Source: an uncultured Fimbriimonadales bacterium
Lineage (GTDB): Bacteria; Armatimonadota; Fimbriimonadia; Fimbriimonadales; GBS-DC
DNA length: 9,884 nucleotides
Assembly (NCBI GenBank): GCA_937934465.1
Contig: CALGZO010000068.1
Location: 1 to 9,884, forward strand
Direction of reading: 5' to 3'
This document shows, piece after piece, positions 1 to 4,617 of the stretch (positions are counted from its first letter, which is position 1; each line of letters starts with the position of its first letter). The notes beneath the pieces are model-generated. The model had not been told where the DNA came from. It did no database searches and saw nothing but the letters and a program-made list of their open reading frames with translations. Position numbers and translations under genes: made by a program.

Positions 1-549
1 GTCTGCTACCCAGCCGTTAAAGCCAATCTCACTGTCTGCGGCGAGCGATAGGCGAATGTCCACTTTGCGATTGAGCGCGCCGAGCGGGTCGACGGCGCAA
101 TCAACCTCCGATAAGTCCGCAATCAGCGTGCCATACACCCGATTGATGCGGAAGGGTACTTCATTACCGTTGAGGTTTACAATCACGCACACGGGATTTG
201 GAATATTCTGCGCCGTCCATGTGACGCGCCTGCCGTCGTTGCTCACTTGGGCTGTAAAGCGCACCACTTGATCGCTGGGAATCGTGTTAACAATCTGCCC
301 GATGGTTGCCTCGAAATCCAACGAACCTGGCAGGAAGTTGATGGTCAGTGTGGTCTGTGCGCCTGTCGTGCCCGAGGCGAAGGTTACAGTGCAGCCATCT
401 CCGACATTGACTGCGTAGTCTGCGTTGTTAATCTTGAACGAGAAGCTGCCTGCAGCTTGCAGGCGTTGGGCAAGCGTTTGCGCGGATGAAACCGCAAGCA
501 TCGCCGCGAAAGCAACCAATCCCACGAAACGGTTCAGTGCTCTCAACAT
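1..549 (-). CDS. Secreted protein of unknown function, 5' part only (truncated by window edge)
   Basis: The minus strand is open from ATG at 549 to the window edge, giving 183 codons without a stop. The N-terminus is a classical signal peptide: basic residues at 3-7 (LRALNR), a hydrophobic core at about 8-20, and a likely signal peptidase I site after SSA (residue 23). The mature part is rich in Thr, Val, Asn and Gly, with alternating hydrophobic stretches that suggest beta structure. It has three cysteines (53, 121, 151), fitting an exported or surface protein. I do not recognise a family, and the C-terminus with any anchor lies outside the window. Two adjacent in-frame ATGs exist (552 and 549). 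I chose 549 because it sits 6 nt from the GGAGG ribosome binding site, whereas 552 is only 3 nt away. A consensus promoter lies just upstream. Coding status is supported by the signal peptide, the RBS and the promoter together. Confidence 0.82.
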   Translation of the reverse strand, partial: MLRALNRFVGLVAFAAMLAVSSAQTLAQRLQAAGSFSFKINNADYAVNVGDGCTVTFASGTTGAQTTLTINFLPGSLDFEATIGQIVNTIPSDQVVRFTAQVSNDGRRVTWTAQNIPNPVCVIVNLNGNEVPFRINRVYGTLIADLSEVDCAVDPLGALNRKVDIRLSLAADSEIGFNGWVAD

Positions 550-555
550 CATCAG

Positions 556-563
556 CCTCCTTT
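556..563 (-). promoter_or_regulatory. Ribosome binding site AAAGGAGG deciding the start of the secreted-protein gene
   Basis: Minus-strand AAAGGAGG lies at 563-556, close to the full anti-Shine-Dalgarno complement. It is followed by CTGATGATG, giving two tandem ATGs. Spacing of 6 nt favours the second ATG (549); the first (552) would be only 3 nt away. Confidence 0.75.
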
Positions 564-577
564 CCAAAGGTACCTAT

Positions 578-606
578 ATTATACAACATTATTGCGGAGT
601 TGTCAA
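578..606 (-). promoter_or_regulatory. Perfect-consensus sigma-70-type promoter for the secreted-protein gene
   Basis: Read on the minus strand, TTGACA (606-601) is followed after exactly 17 nt by TATAAT (583-578). Both hexamers match consensus at all six positions. Transcription would start near 571, leaving a leader of about 20 nt that contains the ribosome binding site. It points into the exported-protein gene and predicts strong, activator-independent transcription. The -35 box lies 8 bp from the end of the neighbouring inverted-repeat element. Confidence 0.88.
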
Positions 607-690
607 GGGGTTGGGAGGGTGTTCGGAAAATCGCCTTGGCAGAATGCCCATCCATGGAACACAGGGCGTCCCTACGGCAATAGCCAAGTG

Positions 691-714
691 GGGGCAAACA
701 TGCAGGTCTGCCCC
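691..714. repeat. Hairpin inside the MITE-like element
   Basis: ggggcaaac (691-699) pairs with gtctgcccc (706-714), 8 of 9 positions, around a 6-nt loop. It belongs to the left half of the 615-874 element. Confidence 0.55.
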
Positions 715-749
715 TATGAGAAAGCGCATATCCCTGTGTAGGTGCAGGT

Positions 750-840
750 ACCCCCTCCTTTAGGTTCCCCCTGCAAGCAGGGGGAACCAACTGAGAAAAA
801 TCGGTTCCCCCTTTTCAAGGGGGAACCTGCAGGAGGGGGT
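750..840. repeat. Cloverleaf-like nested inverted repeats
   Basis: An outer perfect 10-bp stem, accccctcct (750-759) with aggagggggt (831-840), encloses two perfect hairpins that share the arm sequence ggttccccc. One is 763-774/777-788 (12-bp arms, 2-nt centre) and the other 803-813/817-827 (11-bp arms, 3-nt loop). The two inner hairpins look like copies of one module differing at the loop. Such structures could form cruciforms or structured RNA, or serve as transposase or nuclease recognition sites. No U-tract follows, so a simple terminator is unlikely. Confidence 0.72.
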
Positions 841-881
841 TCCCCATACAACAGGCGAGTTTTCGAACACCCTCACTGCGA

Positions 882-901
882 CAGCGTCGTCGATGACGCT
901 G
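882..901. promoter_or_regulatory. 7-bp inverted repeat upstream of the MerR-type gene (possible operator)
   Basis: cagcgtc (882-888) and gacgctg (895-901) are perfect inverted arms around 6 nt. They lie about 120 bp upstream of the MerR-type start codon and just outside the MITE-like element. MerR proteins bind dyads, so this is a possible site, but I found no convincing -35/-10 pair around it. The rest of 875-1009 shows nothing I can assign. Confidence 0.2.
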
Positions 902-1021
902 ATCTGCTGGAGGTTTTGTTCGAATTCGGTACAGGTTGCTGAACACACACTATGAAGAAACTTCCATCGTCTTCCGATAATCTCACAGGTAGTTGACCGA
1001 TTATGCTCTGGAGGTTTGGAG

Positions 1022-1366
1022 ATGCGGAAGCGACAACACACAGGCAGAACGCCGATTCAGGACCGTCCTGTACCGATTAGCACCGCCAGTTTCTTAGTGG
1101 GCGTGGAGACACATACGATTCGCTACTGGGAACGCGAGTTCGCGGAGTTTCTGAACCCCGTGCGCACGCAGGGCGGGCAGCGACGCTACCGACGCGAGGA
1201 TATCGAGGTGCTGCAGGAGATTAAACGCCTACTCAAAGAGGAGCTCTACACCATCGCGGGAGCCAAACGCGCGCTCAGCCGGAAGTTCCAAACGACTCCG
1301 CCTGCGAAAGGCAACAACGGCGTGCATGAGCCACCCATGCGTAAACAGCGCGAGGCTCGCAGATAA
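1022..1366 (+). CDS. MerR-family HTH transcriptional regulator, DNA-binding domain only
   Basis: This 114-aa protein is essentially one MerR-type winged helix-turn-helix. The recognition helix region reads TIRYWEREF at about 32-40, the wing has the typical GGQRRYRREDIEVL at 51-64, and the following helix runs to about 87. The tail (about 90-114) is short, basic and probably disordered. There is no effector-binding domain and no cysteine metal site, so the signal it responds to cannot be read. An in-frame TTG at 1016 is possible but abuts the Shine-Dalgarno GGAGGT (1010-1015). ATG at 1022, 6 nt downstream of it, is the better start. The TPR-glycosyltransferase gene begins 29 bp after the stop on the same strand, so the two are probably cotranscribed. 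Role inferred: DNA-binding regulator or architectural factor with unknown targets. Confidence 0.9.
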   Translation: MRKRQHTGRTPIQDRPVPISTASFLVGVETHTIRYWEREFAEFLNPVRTQGGQRRYRREDIEVLQEIKRLLKEELYTIAGAKRALSRKFQTTPPAKGNNGVHEPPMRKQREARR

Positions 1367-1395
1367 CGGCGCGCCTTTGGAAAGGGGGGGAACGG

Positions 1396-3690
1396 ATGAG
1401 AACCACTGTCGTCAAGCAGGCAGTGCCCATCTTCGCGGAGGGCTACGACGCCGAACTGCAACCTGCGTTTGAACGGCTTCAGCAGGAACGCCCCGATGAG
1501 GCGTACCACGCCTTTATGCAGCTCCTCGCGCAGCGTCCGAACGATGAGAACGCCTACGAGGGCGCGATTGTCGCCCTGCTGCAACAGACGCGCTGGGACG
1601 AGGCGGAGCAGCTGACCCAGCAGGCGCGCGCCGCATGCCCCAACTCCGCCCTCATCGCCGCGCGACAGACCTGGAACTGGGTCTACCTCACACGCGAATC
1701 GGAGGCGTATCCAATCGTTGTGCAACTGCTGGAGCGCGGCTATCGCCACCCTGACTGGCTGCGCGAGGTCGTGCTACCCCTGCGCAATGTGCTGATTTGC
1801 CACGCCAGCGACCCGCGCCTTGTGTCCAGCAAAAAACAGAAACGGCGGCAGGACCGCGCGACGCTGCTCAAGGGTATCCAGACCCTCGAACACTGGCTGG
1901 AACGGTATCAGTTCCCCATCCCCGACGAGCCTGTGGGCGTGAAAATTACGCTCAGCATGATTGCCCGCAACGAGGCGCAGTATCTGGAAGAGTGCCTCAA
2001 GAGCGTGCAGGGCGTCGTGGACGAGATTGTGCTGGTGGACACAGGCTCGGACGACGATACGCCGCGCATCGCCGAGCGGTTCGGCGCGAAAGTGATTCAC
2101 GCCCAGTGGCAACACGACTTCGCCGCGGCGCGCAACATCGCGCTCCAGCACGCCACCGGCGACTGGATCCTTGTGCTGGACGCCGATGAACGCCTCACCC
2201 CCGAATCGAAGCAAGCTCTGCTGAACGCCGCGCGTCATCCCCAGTTCGCCGGCTACTATCTGGAGATTCTGAACGAGATACGCGACGGCGACTACTTCGT
2301 CCATCGCATCGTGCGCATGTTCCGCAACCTGCCCCAAGCGCGCTGGGAAGGCGCGATTCACGAACAGATAACGCCCAGCCTCGTGGAGCGCGGGGGGCGC
2401 ATCGCCACCGTCGCCGCGCAGATACGCCACTTGGGCTATCGCGGCGAGGTGGTGCAAGACCGCAATAAAATCCAACGCAACATCGAGCTCATCCAACGCC
2501 AACTGGAGCGCGAACCCGACGATTTGTTTCACAAGTTCAATCTCGCCAATACTTACTTCACTGCGGGCGACTACGAACAAGCCGCGCACTGGGCGGAGCA
2601 GGTGTGCCCCTACCTGCGCGGCGACGAGGACTACGCGGGGCAAATCTGGGCGGACTGGATTGGCTCACTGCTCAACCTCCAGCGCTACGAGGAGGCGCTA
2701 CAGGTGGGGGCAGACGCCATCGCGCGCGGTATCGATAACCCGATGATTCACTACACGCTGGCGCAGGTGTACTACCAGATGGGCTGCTACCAGAAAGCGC
2801 TGGACGCGCTGGACGCGGCGCGGGAAACGGCGATACGCATCGGGCTACTGGCATCCGACGGCGAGACTCTGCTTGCTGGCAGCGGTTATGTGGGCGATAT
2901 CGGCGTGGTGGGCTACAAGTGGCGGTTCACCTATGCCCGCGCCCTGCGCGCGCTCGGACGCGCTGAGGCAGCCAGCGCACACTACCAGCGGCTCCTGCAA
3001 GAACGCCCGAACGACCCGATGGCGCTGCTGGATTACGGACAACTGCTCTTAGAGCAAGGCGCGCGCGAGGACGCTGAGCAGGCGTTCCTGCAGCTCGCGA
3101 ACCACGAACAGTATCGCCTGCTGGCGTATCAGTTTCTGTCCAAGTTGTGGTGGGAGGCAGGCGACTACCGACGCGCGCTGCCCTATGTGCGCGTCGTGGC
3201 GCAAGAATGCCCCAGCGACGCCCTCTGGCAGGAGCGGTGGCTCCACGCCGCGCAGGAAACAGGCGACTGGCGGAGTCTGGCGGAGGCGTATGCCCACTAC
3301 GAATCGCTCGGCTACCCGATTAGCGCGGAGATGTATATCAACTGGGGGCGCGCCCTGTGGCAGCTGAAAGATTACGAGAACGCCCTGCGCTGCTTCACCG
3401 CTGCAATCGAGCTCAACCCCCAAGACGCGAACGCCTTCCTGAACGCGGGCGACGCGCTGTATCAACTCGGCGCGTACGCTGAAGCCTCCGACGCTTACAG
3501 CGCAGGCATCGAGCGCGACCCCTACAACGCCCAAGCGTGGTTCACGCTGGGCAACTGCTACTTCCGCATGGGCGTGTATGACGCCGCCAAGATTGCCTAC
3601 GAGCAAGCGCTCAGCATCGCCCCGAAACACGAGCAGGCGCAGCACAATCTGGAGCTGACGCGCGAGCGCATCCGTATCACAGCGGCGTAG
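1396..3690 (+). CDS. TPR-flanked family 2 glycosyltransferase
   Basis: This 764-aa protein has three parts. Residues about 20-110 form TPR-like helical hairpins. Residues about 181-355 form a GT-A fold glycosyltransferase: an opening LSMIARNE (186-193), LVDTGSDDDT (213-222), and a DxD-type metal/nucleotide-sugar site LDADE with Asp262 and Asp264. HEQ (322-324) and HLGY (345-348) are typical of the SunS/beta-4-glucosyltransferase-like GT2 group. Residues about 375-750 are TPR repeats, the last three (about 645-750) with canonical W-LG-Y-A spacing. There is no signal peptide or TM segment, so it is probably cytoplasmic or membrane-associated. It likely moves a sugar from a nucleotide-sugar donor to a protein or envelope glycan acceptor, with the TPRs as acceptor or partner scaffold; the acceptor is unknown. 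ATG 1396 lies behind a purine-rich AAAGGGGGGG stretch (1381-1390). It follows the MerR-type gene and ends flush against the convergent membrane-protein gene. Confidence 0.92.
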   Translation: MRTTVVKQAVPIFAEGYDAELQPAFERLQQERPDEAYHAFMQLLAQRPNDENAYEGAIVALLQQTRWDEAEQLTQQARAACPNSALIAARQTWNWVYLTRESEAYPIVVQLLERGYRHPDWLREVVLPLRNVLICHASDPRLVSSKKQKRRQDRATLLKGIQTLEHWLERYQFPIPDEPVGVKITLSMIARNEAQYLEECLKSVQGVVDEIVLVDTGSDDDTPRIAERFGAKVIHAQWQHDFAAARNIALQHATGDWILVLDADERLTPESKQALLNAARHPQFAGYYLEILNEIRDGDYFVHRIVRMFRNLPQARWEGAIHEQITPSLVERGGRIATVAAQIRHLGYRGEVVQDRNKIQRNIELIQRQLEREPDDLFHKFNLANTYFTAGDYEQAAHWAEQVCPYLRGDEDYAGQIWADWIGSLLNLQRYEEALQVGADAIARGIDNPMIHYTLAQVYYQMGCYQKALDALDAARETAIRIGLLASDGETLLAGSGYVGDIGVVGYKWRFTYARALRALGRAEAASAHYQRLLQERPNDPMALLDYGQLLLEQGAREDAEQAFLQLANHEQYRLLAYQFLSKLWWEAGDYRRALPYVRVVAQECPSDALWQERWLHAAQETGDWRSLAEAYAHYESLGYPISAEMYINWGRALWQLKDYENALRCFTAAIELNPQDANAFLNAGDALYQLGAYAEASDAYSAGIERDPYNAQAWFTLGNCYFRMGVYDAAKIAYEQALSIAPKHEQAQHNLELTRERIRITAA

Positions 3691-3696
3691 CTACGC
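3685..3696. other. 12-bp palindrome containing both stop codons of convergent genes
   Basis: gcgtagctacgc is a perfect palindrome. Its left half ends with the TAG of the plus-strand TPR-glycosyltransferase (3688-3690). Its right half is the reverse complement of the TAG ending the minus-strand membrane protein (3693-3691). The genes therefore abut with zero intergenic bases and no terminator between them, so each transcript must run into the other gene's antisense strand. Confidence 0.9.
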
Positions 3697-4563
3697 GCCC
3701 CGCGTGAACAGAAACGCTATCACGCTTAGCGCGAGCGCAATCACCACCACGCTGGCGATGCTCTCTTGACGGCTCAGCTGGAACGACCGCCAGTTCAAAG
3801 CGAGCGTGACCGCCGCCATCGGCACAAGCGCAGGCAGGCGCGGCGCAAGCCCCAGCATCGGCAGCACCCACAGCGCCAGCCCCAAATAGACCCACAACGC
3901 TATGAACAGCCCAACCATCGTCGCGCGCACGCGCATCTTGAACCGTATCAGGCACGCGGCGTACAGCGCCAAGAAGATAAAGTCGCCCACGCCGATAATG
4001 GCAATCGGGGTGAGTTTCGCCGTCGCTTGGGGCGCGTTCGGGGCAGCCATCACCGCCACCGACGCACGCTCCGCCACTTCGGGGGCTTTCTCCATCACCT
4101 GCTTCACGAACCCGCCGGGCGTCAGCACCGTCAGCATATCGACCATCGCGGCGAACGGGATGACAGGCGCGAGCAGGTTCTTCTCGCGAATGAGTTTGGC
4201 GAGCGTCGCGCCCAGCCCGACCGCCGCCGCCATCAGCAGGTAGCCGTGCATCGCGCGGTAGCCGCCAAGCGCGAACTCCGACGGGCGGTTCTGAGGCGTC
4301 CAGCCCAGCACTGTCGGCAGCGCGCTCCAGCCCAGCCACGCCGCGAGACCGCCGAGCAACATCGCGGGCGCCAACCAGCCAAGCCGCTCCGTCTCGCGCG
4401 CCCACGCGAAGACCAGCCCCAGAAGCGTCGCCATCAGCAGCAGCGTGCTAAGCAATACGCCGCTAATCAGCAGCCACCCTGGCGGCAAGGTGATTAACGG
4501 CGTACCCAACTGCAGCGCGAAATACGCTGCGCTCCAGCCCAGCCACGCTCGCGACGCGCCCAC
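3691..4563 (-). CDS. Presenilin/SPP-like intramembrane aspartyl protease candidate (GxGD family)
   Basis: From GTG 4563 this is a 290-aa polytopic membrane protein with about nine hydrophobic segments (near 7-26, 29-54, 61-83, 101-122, 129-148, 185-206, 212-235, 240-257, 266-286). It carries in order the three hallmarks of GxGD proteases. Asp142 lies in a TM segment, in MVDMLTVLTPGG followed by FVKQVMEKAPE, resembling the presenilin stretch YDLVAVLCPKGPLRMLVE. Asp194 lies in GVGDFIF (presenilin GLGDFIF). The PAL motif is at 244-246, inside a later TM segment. Asp194 to Pro244 is 50 residues; in human presenilin-1 (Asp385 to Pro433) it is 48. The Asp-Asp gap is only 52, lacking presenilin's large loop, as in archaeal homologues. 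Inferred role: cleavage of TM peptides within the inner membrane. Oddities: the first Asp falls in about TM5 rather than TM6, and an extra TM follows PAL. The GTG start has a weak RBS. Upstream in-frame sequence would overlap the PBP1A gene and lacks TM character, so I excluded it. Confidence 0.72.
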   Translation of the reverse strand: MGASRAWLGWSAAYFALQLGTPLITLPPGWLLISGVLLSTLLLMATLLGLVFAWARETERLGWLAPAMLLGGLAAWLGWSALPTVLGWTPQNRPSEFALGGYRAMHGYLLMAAAVGLGATLAKLIREKNLLAPVIPFAAMVDMLTVLTPGGFVKQVMEKAPEVAERASVAVMAAPNAPQATAKLTPIAIIGVGDFIFLALYAACLIRFKMRVRATMVGLFIALWVYLGLALWVLPMLGLAPRLPALVPMAAVTLALNWRSFQLSRQESIASVVVIALALSVIAFLFTRGA

Positions 4564-4601
4564 GCCGTAAGTGTACCCCGCTCCACGCGACGACGCGCAG
4601 G

Positions 4602-4607
4602 TATAAT
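4602..4607 (+). promoter_or_regulatory. -10 box TATAAT ahead of the PBP1A gene, in the divergent intergenic region
   Basis: TATAAT matches the consensus -10 exactly and is the only AT-rich island in the 54-bp divergent gap. No good -35 is seen at the usual distance (4579-4584 is cgctcc). Transcription would begin near 4613-4615, only a few bases before ATG 4618, so the mRNA would be nearly leaderless. GAGG (4609-4612) could instead act as a Shine-Dalgarno if transcription starts further upstream. On the other strand the same island reads TATACC, a weak -10 candidate for the presenilin-like gene. Confidence 0.5.
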
Positions 4608-4617
4608 TGAGGCGTCG

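Larger units (their letters stand above)
615..874. mobile_element. MITE-like element with 21-bp terminal inverted repeats, no coding capacity
   Basis: The left end at 615-635 (gagggtgttcgg...cgcc) matches the reverse complement of the right end at 854-874 at 19 of 21 positions. The pair defines a 260-bp unit. Inside are at least three strong hairpins (691-714, 763-788, 803-827) and an outer stem at 750-759/831-840. No credible gene lies inside; the open frames crossing it have no family features. I see no convincing target-site duplication beside the ends. Short, non-coding, TIR-bounded and rich in secondary structure is the profile of a miniature inverted-repeat element mobilised by a transposase elsewhere. 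A dispersed structured intergenic repeat is the alternative. It separates the secreted-protein gene from the MerR-type gene. Confidence 0.62.

Noticed and set aside
428..790. 120-codon minus-strand open frame overlapping the secreted-protein 5' end
   Set aside because: It runs in a different frame through the promoter and the MITE-like element, and conflicts with the signal-peptide-bearing frame that has an RBS and consensus promoter.
763..827. Rho-independent terminators at the ggttccccc hairpins
   Set aside because: No T-run follows either hairpin on either strand in a suitable position, and no gene end is close. They fit better as parts of the inverted-repeat element.
1016..1021. TTG start two codons upstream for the MerR-type regulator
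   Set aside because: It directly abuts the GGAGGT Shine-Dalgarno, leaving no spacing; ATG 1022 is 6 nt away.
1774..2643. 289-codon minus-strand open frame inside the TPR-glycosyltransferase gene
   Set aside because: Antisense shadow of a clearly coding GC-rich gene with intact GT2 and TPR motifs; no family features of its own.
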